Below are positions 32,567 through 40,549 of a DNA stretch of 64,000 nt, one piece after another; the first letter of the stretch is position 1, and the number at the start of each line of letters is the position of its first letter. This DNA comes from CAZGAQ01 sp964523405 (GTDB lineage: Bacteria; Planctomycetota; Phycisphaerae; UBA1845; Fen-1342), in contig CAZGAQ010000026.1 in assembly GCA_964523405.1 (NCBI GenBank), positions 11,060 through 75,059 of the forward strand. The letters are read 5' to 3'. A program made the position numbers and the translations under genes. Under the pieces are notes generated by a model. That model did no database searches, was not told the DNA's origin, and was given only the letters and a program-made list of their open reading frames with translations.

Positions 32567-34486
32567 ATGTCGAAGATCATTGGTATCGACCTCGGTACGA
32601 CGAACTCGGTCGTCGCGATCATGGAAGGCGGACAGCCGAAAGTCCTGATTAATGACGCGGGCTCACGTCTGACGCCTTCGGTGGTTGGCTTCACGGACAA
32701 GGGCGAACGGCTGGTCGGCCAGCGTGCCAGAAACCAGCAGGTCACCAACCCGCAGAACACCGTATTCTCGATCAAGCGGTTCATGGGCCGCCGCCACGAC
32801 GAAGTGTCGGCCGAAGAGAAGACCGTCCCGTATCGCATCGTCGGCGGGCCGCAGGAGTTGGTCCGTGTCCGCATCGGGGACAAGGAATACGCCCCGCCGG
32901 AAATCTCGGCGATGATTCTGCGTGACCTGAAGGCGACGGCCGAGCGATATCTGGGCGAGACGGTGGAGCGCGCCGTAATCACCGTCCCGGCGTATTTCAA
33001 CGACTCGCAGCGCCAAGCCACCAAAGAGGCCGGGCAGATCGCCGGGCTAAAGGTCGAGCGCATCATCAACGAGCCGACCGCGGCGGCGCTGGCGTATGGC
33101 CTGGAGAAGAAGGCCAACGAGAAGATTGCGGTCTTCGACCTGGGCGGCGGGACGTTCGACATTTCGATCCTCGATGTGGGCGACAACGTCTTCGAGGTGC
33201 TGAGCACGAACGGCGATACGCACCTGGGTGGCGATGACTACGATGAGGAGCTGATCAAGTACGTGGCGGAGGAGTTCCGCAAGAAGGAAGGCATCGACCT
33301 GCGCAAGGACCCGATGGCGCTGCAACGGCTCAAGGAGGCGTGCGAGCGTGCCAAGTGCGAGCTGTCGGGCAGCCTCGAGACCACGCTGAACCTGCCGTAC
33401 ATCAGCGCGGACGCCAGCGGTCCCAAGCACCTGCAGATGACGCTCACGCGGGCGAAGTTCGAGCAGCTCACCGAGCCCTTGACGGAGCGCTGCCGCGGGC
33501 CGGTGCTGCGGGCGCTGCAGGATGCCAAGCTCACGCCCAAGGACATCGACGAGGTGGTGCTCGTGGGCGGCTCGACGCGCATGCCCTCGGCGCAGCGCCT
33601 CGTGAAGGAAATCTTCGGCAAGGAGCCGAACCGCAGCATCAATCCGGACGAGGTGGTTGCCGTCGGCGCGGCCATCCAAGGCGCCGTGTTGTCCGGTGAG
33701 AAGTCGGATATCGTGCTGCTCGACGTGACGCCGCTATCGCTGGGCGTGGAGACACTCGGCGGCGTGATGACGGTGCTCATTCCGCGCAACACGACGATCC
33801 CGACCAGCAAAAAGGAGACGTTCTCGACGGCGGCCGACCACCAGCCGGCGGTCGACATCCACGTGCTGCAGGGCGAGCGGAAGATGGCGGAGTCCAACCG
33901 GACGCTGGGGCGTTTCCAGCTCACCGGCATCCCGCCGGCCCCGCGCGGCGTGCCGAAGATCGAGGTCACCTTCGACATCGACGCGAACGGCATCCTCAAC
34001 GTGTCGGCCAAGGACCTCGGCACAGGCAAGGAGCAGTCGATCGAGATCAAGGCGTCGAGCGGCCTCTCCGAGCAGGAAGTCGACCGCATGGTCAAGGAAG
34101 CGGAGTCCCACGCGGCCGACGACGAAGCCAAGAAGCGGCTGATCGATTTGCGCAACCAGGGCGACCAGCTGGTGTACTCGACCGAGAAGATGCTGAGCGA
34201 GCACGGCGCCAAGGTGGACGCCGGGACGCGCACGACGATCGAGCAGGCGAGCAATCGCCTCAAGGACGCGCTGAAGGGCGACGACCCGAACGCGATCGAA
34301 AAGGCCATCAAGGACCTGACGGAGGCGTCTTACAAGGTTGGCGAAGCGGTCTACAAGTCCGCGCAGGCGGCCGGAGCCGCGGCCGGCGGACCGCCGCCGG
34401 GCCCCGGCACACCGGGCGGCGAGCCGCCGCACGGCCCCGCGGGTGGCGACGACGTGATCGACGCCGAGTTTGAAGTGAAGAAGTAA
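32567..34486 (+). CDS. dnaK: Chaperone DnaK (Hsp70)
   Basis: A 639-residue Hsp70 of full length. The ATPase domain begins KIIGIDLGTTNSVVAIMEGG and contains AVITVPAYFNDSQRQATKEA, IINEPTAAALAYGLEK, AVFDLGGGTFDISILD and VVLVGGSTRMP. The substrate domain (from ~390) has LDVTPLSLGVETLGGVMT, and the tail is Gly/Pro-rich, ending DVIDAEFEVKK, the usual DnaJ/GrpE-related C-terminal motif. It folds and protects proteins with DnaJ and GrpE, which are not adjacent. AAGGGAGA precedes the ATG. A strong hairpin follows at 34510-34537. Confidence 0.98.
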   Translation: MSKIIGIDLGTTNSVVAIMEGGQPKVLINDAGSRLTPSVVGFTDKGERLVGQRARNQQVTNPQNTVFSIKRFMGRRHDEVSAEEKTVPYRIVGGPQELVRVRIGDKEYAPPEISAMILRDLKATAERYLGETVERAVITVPAYFNDSQRQATKEAGQIAGLKVERIINEPTAAALAYGLEKKANEKIAVFDLGGGTFDISILDVGDNVFEVLSTNGDTHLGGDDYDEELIKYVAEEFRKKEGIDLRKDPMALQRLKEACERAKCELSGSLETTLNLPYISADASGPKHLQMTLTRAKFEQLTEPLTERCRGPVLRALQDAKLTPKDIDEVVLVGGSTRMPSAQRLVKEIFGKEPNRSINPDEVVAVGAAIQGAVLSGEKSDIVLLDVTPLSLGVETLGGVMTVLIPRNTTIPTSKKETFSTAADHQPAVDIHVLQGERKMAESNRTLGRFQLTGIPPAPRGVPKIEVTFDIDANGILNVSAKDLGTGKEQSIEIKASSGLSEQEVDRMVKEAESHAADDEAKKRLIDLRNQGDQLVYSTEKMLSEHGAKVDAGTRTTIEQASNRLKDALKGDDPNAIEKAIKDLTEASYKVGEAVYKSAQAAGAAAGGPPPGPGTPGGEPPHGPAGGDDVIDAEFEVKK

Positions 34487-34509
34487 GCGCGCTCCGCAAG
34501 AGAGAATAG

Positions 34510-34537
34510 GCGGCGTTCGGCCTGCGCCGGACGCCGC
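34510..34537 (+). terminator. Hairpin terminator downstream of dnaK
   Basis: GCGGCGTTCGGC (34510-34521) pairs with GCCGGACGCCGC (34526-34537), 12 bp with one G-T wobble and a CTGC loop. It starts 24 bases after the dnaK stop. It is followed by TGTGTTG, so the T-tract is weak. Confidence 0.55.
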
Positions 34538-34702
34538 TGTGTTGCGCGCACCGCGCGGTGACGAGGAAATGTCGGGAACGCCCGCGTAATGGTCTGAGGG
34601 GGGGAGCGAAAGTGCGGCCGAGAGACCCGTCGATCCGGGCTTCACAAGCGGGGAGGAAATGACGAAAATACTGGTTTGCGCCGCGCGGCGGCGGGAGAGC
34701 GG

Positions 34703-35557
34703 ATGACTGCCCTGCTTTATGACCTGTTGGCGGTGGATTTGGACGGCACGCTGCTGGGCGCCGAGAGCGTCCTGCCGGCGGAGAACCGCGCTGCGCTGCA
34801 CCGCGCCCACGAGGCCGGGCTGAAGATCGTAGTGTGCACCGGGCGGGCGTTCACGGAGACGCGGCCGGTACTGGAGCAGATCGGGCTGGACCTGGACGCG
34901 ACGGTGACGGTGTTTGGGGCGCTCGTCAGCGACGCGCGGACGGGGCGGACGCTGGAACGGACGGCGCTGAGCGAGGAGACGGCGCGGGCCGCGACCGCGT
35001 GGTTTGGGATGCGGGGTTACCCGGTGCTGTGGCTGACGGACCCGGATGAGGCCGGCACGGACGGCTACATGGTGGACGGGCCGCACCGGCATCCGGCGGT
35101 CGACACGTGGCTGGAGCGGTCGCACTGTGACGTGGCGTGCGTGCCGGTGCTGCCGGAAGACGCGGCGGCGCCGGTCCGGCTGTCGGTGATTGACGACAGC
35201 GAGCGCTTGGAGGATGTGTCGGCGCGGCTGCGCGAGGAATTCAACGGGCGGCTGAAGCACAATGTGCTGCACGCGCCACCGTACAAGTTGTCGCTCATTG
35301 AGGCGTTCGCGCCACCAGTGAACAAGTGGTACGGAATCGAGAAACTCTGCCGGAAATGGGGGCTTGATCGGACGCGGACGGTAGCGGTCGGTGACGACGT
35401 CAACGACCTGGAGATGATCCGGCAAGCTGCGCTGGGGGTGGCGATGGGGAACGCCAAGCCGGAGGTTAAGGCGGCGGCGCGGAAGGTGACCGCGACGAAC
35501 GAGGAGTGCGGTGTGGCCGTACTGATCGAGGAGCTGTTGAGCGGGCGGGGCGGGTAG
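34703..35557 (+). CDS. Cof-type HAD-IIB family hydrolase
   Basis: A 284-residue soluble phosphatase. Motif I is LLAVDLDGTLLGAE, motif II VVCTGRAFTETRP, and the last motif TVAVGDDVNDLEMIRQAALG followed by VAMGNAKPEVKAAA. The type-IIB cap lies between them. The family dephosphorylates sugar phosphates and similar metabolites; the exact substrate cannot be told. GGGAGAG precedes the ATG at 34703. It is 52 bases upstream of psd and probably in the same transcript. Confidence 0.88.
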   Translation: MTALLYDLLAVDLDGTLLGAESVLPAENRAALHRAHEAGLKIVVCTGRAFTETRPVLEQIGLDLDATVTVFGALVSDARTGRTLERTALSEETARAATAWFGMRGYPVLWLTDPDEAGTDGYMVDGPHRHPAVDTWLERSHCDVACVPVLPEDAAAPVRLSVIDDSERLEDVSARLREEFNGRLKHNVLHAPPYKLSLIEAFAPPVNKWYGIEKLCRKWGLDRTRTVAVGDDVNDLEMIRQAALGVAMGNAKPEVKAAARKVTATNEECGVAVLIEELLSGRGG

Positions 35558-35609
35558 CGCGGCGGGCGCGGGCAGTGCCGGACCGTTAACGAGGAGCAAG
35601 CGAGGATTC

Positions 35610-36323
35610 ATGGCACCGTATGCAAGAGTGGAAGAGGTGCTGACGCTGGTGGTGGGCGGGGCCGTGGTCGCGCTGGTGGCGGTCTTGGGCGGATGGTGGG
35701 CACTGGTGCCGGGGGCGGTGGTGGCGTTTCTCCTATCGTTCTATCGCGATCCGCCGCGCCGCGTGCCGCGGGGCGACAACCTGATCATCTCGCCAGCGGA
35801 CGGCAAGGTGGTCGAGATCACGCGGAACTTGACGGGGCCGGACGGGCAACCGGCGCTGAAGATCATGGTGTTTCTGAGCGTGTTCAACGTGCACGTGAAC
35901 CGGGCGCCGTGTGCGGGGCGGGTGCGGGCAGTGGAGTATCGGCCGGGGCAGTTCCTGAATGCGCTGCGGCCGGAAGCGGACACGCGGAACGAGGCGAACA
36001 CGCTGTTGCTCGAGCCGGCGGCGCCGCTGGTGGGGCCGATTCGGATTCGACAGATTGCGGGGGTGCTGGCGCGGCGCATCGTGTGCGCGGCGCGCAGCGG
36101 GGATTCTCTGACGGCGGGACAGCGCTATGGTATGATCAAGCTTGGCTCGCGCACGGAGATTCTGCTGCCCGAGCACCCGGATTGGGAGATCCTGGTGCGG
36201 GTGGGAGCGAAAGTGAAGGGCGGCCTGACGGTGCTGGCCCGGTTGGCCGCGGGGAGCGGTGTACCGGCGCCGCACGGCGTGCAGACGGCGCAGAGTGACG
36301 CGCATGCCGGGCGCAGCCAGTGA
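35610..36323 (+). CDS. psd: Phosphatidylserine decarboxylase proenzyme
   Basis: A 237-residue short-form Psd. Two N-terminal membrane segments (VLTLVVGGAVVALVAVLGGW and ALVPGAVVAFLLSFY) are followed by the catalytic part: IISPADGKVVEI, MVFLSVFNVHVNRAPCAG, and YGMIKLGSRTEILLP, where the Gly-Ser bond is the self-cleavage site that makes the pyruvoyl group. It makes phosphatidylethanolamine from phosphatidylserine in the inner membrane. The next gene, pssA, makes its substrate and lies immediately downstream. Confidence 0.93.
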   Translation: MAPYARVEEVLTLVVGGAVVALVAVLGGWWALVPGAVVAFLLSFYRDPPRRVPRGDNLIISPADGKVVEITRNLTGPDGQPALKIMVFLSVFNVHVNRAPCAGRVRAVEYRPGQFLNALRPEADTRNEANTLLLEPAAPLVGPIRIRQIAGVLARRIVCAARSGDSLTAGQRYGMIKLGSRTEILLPEHPDWEILVRVGAKVKGGLTVLARLAAGSGVPAPHGVQTAQSDAHAGRSQ

Positions 36324-36333
36324 GAACAGCGAG

Positions 36334-37308
36334 ATGATCATGTTTGACCGCGAAAAGCGTCGGCTACCCGAGGCCATGGGGATCGAGAACGTCCGCCCGC
36401 GCCGGCTCATCGGGATCAGTTTGCTGCCGTCGGCGTGCACGCTGGGCAATCTGCTGTGCGGGTTCGTCGCAATCGTCCTGTGTCTGCTGGCGATCCGAGC
36501 GGACTACGGTGGCTTCCCCCAGAACGTCTTTCGACACAAGCTGGAACAGCTTTTTCCCACGTACATTGCGGCCGGGGCGTACCTGATCGTGCTGGCGATG
36601 ATTTTCGACGCCCTCGATGGCCGGTTGGCGCGGATTACCCGGCGGACAAGCGAATTCGGGGCACAGCTCGATTCGTTGTCGGATATTGTCAGCTTCGGCG
36701 TGGCGCCGGTGATGCTGTTCATTACGCTGCTCCTGCGGCCGGTGGCGGACGGCGGGGAACGCGAGGTTTCGCCGCTGCTGTTGCGCGTGGGCATCGCGTG
36801 CGGGTTGATCTATGTGAGCTGTGCGGCGATCCGGCTCGCGCGCTACAACGCAGAGAACGTGAAATCGGAGTCGGCGCAGAAGAAATTCAGCGGGCTGCCG
36901 AGCCCTGGTGCGGCGGCGGCTGTCGTGGCACTGCTGGCGCTGCACGAGGATCTGCGGCATACCGGGTTCGTCCGGTGGGATGTGGACTGGGCCAATGTGT
37001 CGCGCTGGGTGATTGCGGGCAGCGCGCTGGTGCTGGGGCTGCTGATGGTGACGCGGCTGGACTACGTGCACGTGTTCAACGTGTACGTGCGGCGCAAGCA
37101 GCCGCCGTGGCACCTGTTCCTGGTGGCCGGGCTGGGTGTGCTGGCGTGGTACTGGTTCGAGCTGCTCCTGGTCGTGGCGGCGTTCGGGTACGTGCTCAGC
37201 GGACTCGCGATGAACGTGCGCCACTGGTGGCGTGGCGAGGCAAGGGTGGCACCGGCGGAGACGGGGGGCACGCTCGCGCCGGGACGTACGGGCGTGCATC
37301 CGCAGTAG
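36334..37308 (+). CDS. pssA: CDP-diacylglycerol-serine O-phosphatidyltransferase
   Basis: About 324 residues with some eight membrane helices. The CDP-alcohol phosphotransferase signature DG-x2-AR-x8-G-x3-D-x3-D is present as ALDGRLARITRRTSEFGAQL followed by DSLSD, with all conserved Asp residues in place. SLLPSACTLGNLLCGFVAIV is typical of PssA. It makes phosphatidylserine, which Psd then decarboxylates. The start is uncertain: ATG 36334 lies just past the psd stop, and ATG 36304 would overlap it by 20 bases. Confidence 0.92.
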   Translation: MIMFDREKRRLPEAMGIENVRPRRLIGISLLPSACTLGNLLCGFVAIVLCLLAIRADYGGFPQNVFRHKLEQLFPTYIAAGAYLIVLAMIFDALDGRLARITRRTSEFGAQLDSLSDIVSFGVAPVMLFITLLLRPVADGGEREVSPLLLRVGIACGLIYVSCAAIRLARYNAENVKSESAQKKFSGLPSPGAAAAVVALLALHEDLRHTGFVRWDVDWANVSRWVIAGSALVLGLLMVTRLDYVHVFNVYVRRKQPPWHLFLVAGLGVLAWYWFELLLVVAAFGYVLSGLAMNVRHWWRGEARVAPAETGGTLAPGRTGVHPQ

Positions 37309-37348
37309 TCGGCACGCGGGCGAGCGTAAGCGGTTGAAGGCGCAGGAG

Positions 37349-37377
37349 TTGCCGGGGTGACCCGGTTGGACTATATC
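37349..37377 (+). promoter_or_regulatory. Putative promoter of the DUF58/Bat operon
   Basis: TTGCCG (37349-37354) and TATATC (37372-37377) are spaced by 17 bases, 95 bases upstream of the DUF58 gene. Each hexamer matches four of six consensus bases. Confidence 0.4.
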
Positions 37378-37471
37378 ATTGGGGAACGGGTCGGCGGCCT
37401 GGCGCGGTGTTGAGCGCCCGCGGCCGGCCGGTAGCGGCCAACTGGCTGGAGTCAGGTGGTTGTAGGGTGCC

Positions 37472-38347
37472 ATGATCCCGGCTGAGATTCTGCGGAAAGT
37501 CCGCCGCATTCAGATCATCACTTCGGCGATGGTGAACGACGTCTTCGCCGGGCAGTACCATTCCGCCTTTAAAGGGCGCGGGATGGAGTTCGAGGAGGTC
37601 CGGGAGTACCAGCCGGGGGACGACGTTCGGACGATTGACTGGAACGTGACGGCGCGGACGGGGCGGCCGTTCGTGAAGAACTATCGCGAGGAGCGCGAGC
37701 TGACCGTGGTGCTGCTCGTCGATGTCAGCGCGTCGCAGGATTTCGGGACGCGACAGCAGCTCAAACGGGAACTGGTGGCGGAATTGGGGGCGACGCTGGC
37801 GTTCTCGGCGATCCAGAACAACGACAAGGTCGCGATGATCCTCTTCACGGATCGCATCGAACGGTTCGTGCCGCCGCGGAAGGGGACACGGCACGTGCTG
37901 CGGGTGGTGCGCGAGCTGCTGTATCACGAGCCGCAGGGGACGGGGACGGACGTGGCGGGGGCGCTGGAGTATCTTAATAGCGTCTTGCGGCGGCGGGCGG
38001 TGGTTTTTCTCATCAGCGACTTTCAGACGCCGGGCTTCACGGGGCCGCTGCGGGTGGTGCGGCACCGGCACGATCTGATCCCCGTGGTGGTGCGCGACCA
38101 GCGCGAGGCGGAACTGCCGGCGGTGCGATATCTGGAGTTGAGCGATCCGGAGACGGGGGCGCAGCTGCTGGTGGACACGAGTTCGCGGGCCTTCCGGCGG
38201 CGGTATGCGGAGTTGGCGCAGCAGCGCACGGCGGACTTGGTTGCGGAGTTCCGGCGGCTGCGGATCGACTCGCTGCAAGTCAGCACGGGGGACTCGTTCA
38301 TCGAACCCTTGATGACGTTTTTTCGGCGGAGGGGAGCGCGGCGGTGA
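37472..38347 (+). CDS. DUF58 domain protein (VWA-like)
   Basis: A 291-residue soluble protein. DUF58 is recognised by YHSAFKGRGMEFEEVREYQP and DVRTIDWNVTARTGRPFVK. It continues as a VWA-like fold with VVLLVDVSASQDFG, the MIDAS-like DxSxS. In Bat/MoxR clusters this protein is thought to work with a MoxR AAA+ ATPase, but no MoxR gene adjoins it. It is the first gene of a four-gene unit; its TGA overlaps the GTG of the next gene (GTGA, 38344-38347). Confidence 0.88.
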   Translation: MIPAEILRKVRRIQIITSAMVNDVFAGQYHSAFKGRGMEFEEVREYQPGDDVRTIDWNVTARTGRPFVKNYREERELTVVLLVDVSASQDFGTRQQLKRELVAELGATLAFSAIQNNDKVAMILFTDRIERFVPPRKGTRHVLRVVRELLYHEPQGTGTDVAGALEYLNSVLRRRAVVFLISDFQTPGFTGPLRVVRHRHDLIPVVVRDQREAELPAVRYLELSDPETGAQLLVDTSSRAFRRRYAELAQQRTADLVAEFRRLRIDSLQVSTGDSFIEPLMTFFRRRGARR

Positions 38348-39474
38348 GCGACAGCGGGTCGAACATGGCGCGTCAGGAGGGTCCGGCCGAGCGACAAGGC
38401 GGAATTGGGTGGCGCCGCATGAAGCGGCCGCGGGCGGCGGCGTGGCTGGTGGTAGGGCTGCTCGTCGGCGGCGTGGCCGGGCCGCCAAGCGGCTGCCGGC
38501 GGGACGGGGGAGCCGCAGCGGATGCGGCCAGCAGCACGGTGCAGCGCGGGGCGGTGAAGCTGGTCGTGACGGTGCAGCCCAAGACCGTGCGCGTCGGCGA
38601 CCAGGTCCGCGTCGAGTTGCGCCTGGAGATGCCGAGCGCTTATTCCGTAGTGTGGCCCGACGTGAAGGATTTCGGCGAGCTGCCGGTACGGATGCTGGAA
38701 ACGTCCGAGCCGCAGCCGGGGGCGACGGGCTTCGTGTGGCGGCGGACGTTTGCGCTGGCGCCGGAGGAGGCGGGGGAAGTGGAGATTCCAGCGCTGAGCG
38801 TGAAGTGCGCGGCGCCGAGCACGACGACGATGCCGACAGGTTCGGTGCCCGTGGTGGTGTCGTCGCAGCCCGTGCAGGAGCTGACGAGCGAGGCGGTGAA
38901 GGTGCAGGTGGCGTCGACGCTGGACCCGAACGACACGCCGGCGCAGCCGCGCGACATCACGGAGACGTTGCTGCCGCCGCGGCCGCCGATGCCGTGGTGG
39001 CAGAAGGTGGCGATCGCGGGGGGGATCGTGGCGGTGCTGGCGGGCGCCTACGCAGGTTACCGGGGGGTGCGAGCGCGGCTGCTGCGCCCGCCGCCGCCGG
39101 TCCCGCCGGAGGTATGGGCGCTGCGGGAATTGCGGCAGCTCGGTACGGAGGACTGGGTGGGGCGCGGGCGCGTGCGGGAGTTCTACTACCGCGTGACGGA
39201 GATCGTACGCAGCTACATCGAGCGGAAGTTCGGGCTGGCGGCGCCAGAGATGACGACCGAGGAGTTCCTGACGATGCTGACGCGCAGCGCAGGGGTGCTG
39301 CCGTACGATGCGCTGCGACTGCGCGTGTTCATGGAGAGCTGCGACATGGTGAAATACGCCGCACTGACGCCGCGCCGCGAGGACGCCGAACAGACGCTCG
39401 GTACGGCGCGGGCGTTCGTCGATGCGACGGCCGCGGCGAGCGCACGCGCGCAGGAACGAGTGGCCACAGGCTGA
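38344..39474 (+). CDS. BatD-like membrane protein
   Basis: About 376 residues. A basic N-terminus leads to a hydrophobic segment ending in a possible lipobox (AWLVVGLLVGGVAGPPSGC). A beta-rich periplasmic domain (VKLVVTVQPKTVRVGDQVRV, FVWRRTFALAPEEAGEVEIP) follows, then a membrane helix near 220-240 (VAIAGGIVAVLAGAYAGY) and a cytoplasmic helical tail. The layout matches BatD/DUF4381-type proteins of Bat operons, which are linked to oxygen tolerance or envelope stress without a proven mechanism. It starts at GTG 38344, and the ATG of the next gene follows its stop directly. Confidence 0.7.
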   Translation: MSDSGSNMARQEGPAERQGGIGWRRMKRPRAAAWLVVGLLVGGVAGPPSGCRRDGGAAADAASSTVQRGAVKLVVTVQPKTVRVGDQVRVELRLEMPSAYSVVWPDVKDFGELPVRMLETSEPQPGATGFVWRRTFALAPEEAGEVEIPALSVKCAAPSTTTMPTGSVPVVVSSQPVQELTSEAVKVQVASTLDPNDTPAQPRDITETLLPPRPPMPWWQKVAIAGGIVAVLAGAYAGYRGVRARLLRPPPPVPPEVWALRELRQLGTEDWVGRGRVREFYYRVTEIVRSYIERKFGLAAPEMTTEEFLTMLTRSAGVLPYDALRLRVFMESCDMVKYAALTPRREDAEQTLGTARAFVDATAAASARAQERVATG

Positions 39475-39475
39475 T

Positions 39476-40549
39476 ATGACTCCGGTTCATCTACCGCTGA
39501 CGCCCGAATGGCTCTACTGGCCACACCCGTGGGTGTGGACGCTGGTGCTGCTTGCGCTGCTGCCCGGGTTGTGGTGGCTGTGGTTGCGCCCACGGTGGCG
39601 GCCGGTGGTGCGGTTTTCGAGCCTGGAGCTGGTGCGGGCCGCGGGAGGGAGTTGGCGGCGGCACCTGCGACTGGCGCTGCCGATTCTGCGAACGGCGGCG
39701 CTGGCGTGTCTGATCGTGGCCGTGGCGCGGCCGCAAGCGCCGAATGAATCGCGGCGGGTGCTGGTCGAGGGGATTGCGATCCAGATGGTGATTGACACAT
39801 CGGCCAGCATGATCGACACCGACCTGGCACCGCCGGGGCAACGGGTGTCGCGGCTGGACGTGGTGAAGGATGTGTTCCGGCGCTTCGTAAAGGGGGACGA
39901 CAAACTGCCGGGGCGTGTGAACGACCTGATCGGGATGATCCGGTTCGCGAAGTATGCGGACAGCGTGTGCCCGCTGACACTGGATCGGGAGGCGCTGCTG
40001 GGGGTGGTGGATCAGACGGACATTCCGATGGACCGGCTGGGGCGGCCGCTGGACGACTACAACGCCACGGCGATCGGGGACGGGCTTGGGCTGGCGGTGG
40101 AGCGGCTGAAGGACCTGAAGCGGACGACGGGCTCGGGGGACCAACTCGTGATTCGGAGCAAGGTGGTCATTCTGCTGACGGACGGGGAGAACAACACGGG
40201 GATCATCACGCCGCAGCAGGCGGGGGAGCTGGCGGCGACGAACGGGATTAAGGTGTACACGATCCTGGCAGGGACGGGGCAGAACCTGGGGTGGGGGCAG
40301 CGGGCGCGCGTGGACGACCGCGACCTGCGGCGGATTGCGGAGGTGACCGGCGGCAAGCACTACCTGGCCACGAACGCGAAGGCGCTGGCGGAAGTGTACG
40401 CGGATATCGACAAGCTGGAGCGGACGAAGACCGAAGAGCACCGGTTCGTGGAGTGGAGTGAGCTGGCCTGGCCGTGGCTGGCGGCGGCGTTCGTGTGTCT
40501 GAGTGTGCAGACGCTGCTGGACGCGACGGTGCTGAGGAAGGTGCCGTGA
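39476..40549 (+). CDS. BatA-like VWA membrane protein
   Basis: A 357-residue protein: N-terminal membrane helices (WVWTLVLLALLPGLWWLWL and LPILRTAALACLIVAVA), a VWA domain with MIDAS motif IQMVIDTSASMID, then SKVVILLTDGENNTG, and a C-terminal membrane segment (LAWPWLAAAFVCLSVQTLL). This is the BatA layout of Bacteroides-type aerotolerance operons. The ATG (39476) follows the previous stop by one base, and its stop overlaps the next start as TGATG. An insertion in the VWA domain (KGDDKLPGRVND) is unusual. Confidence 0.85.
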   Translation: MTPVHLPLTPEWLYWPHPWVWTLVLLALLPGLWWLWLRPRWRPVVRFSSLELVRAAGGSWRRHLRLALPILRTAALACLIVAVARPQAPNESRRVLVEGIAIQMVIDTSASMIDTDLAPPGQRVSRLDVVKDVFRRFVKGDDKLPGRVNDLIGMIRFAKYADSVCPLTLDREALLGVVDQTDIPMDRLGRPLDDYNATAIGDGLGLAVERLKDLKRTTGSGDQLVIRSKVVILLTDGENNTGIITPQQAGELAATNGIKVYTILAGTGQNLGWGQRARVDDRDLRRIAEVTGGKHYLATNAKALAEVYADIDKLERTKTEEHRFVEWSELAWPWLAAAFVCLSVQTLLDATVLRKVP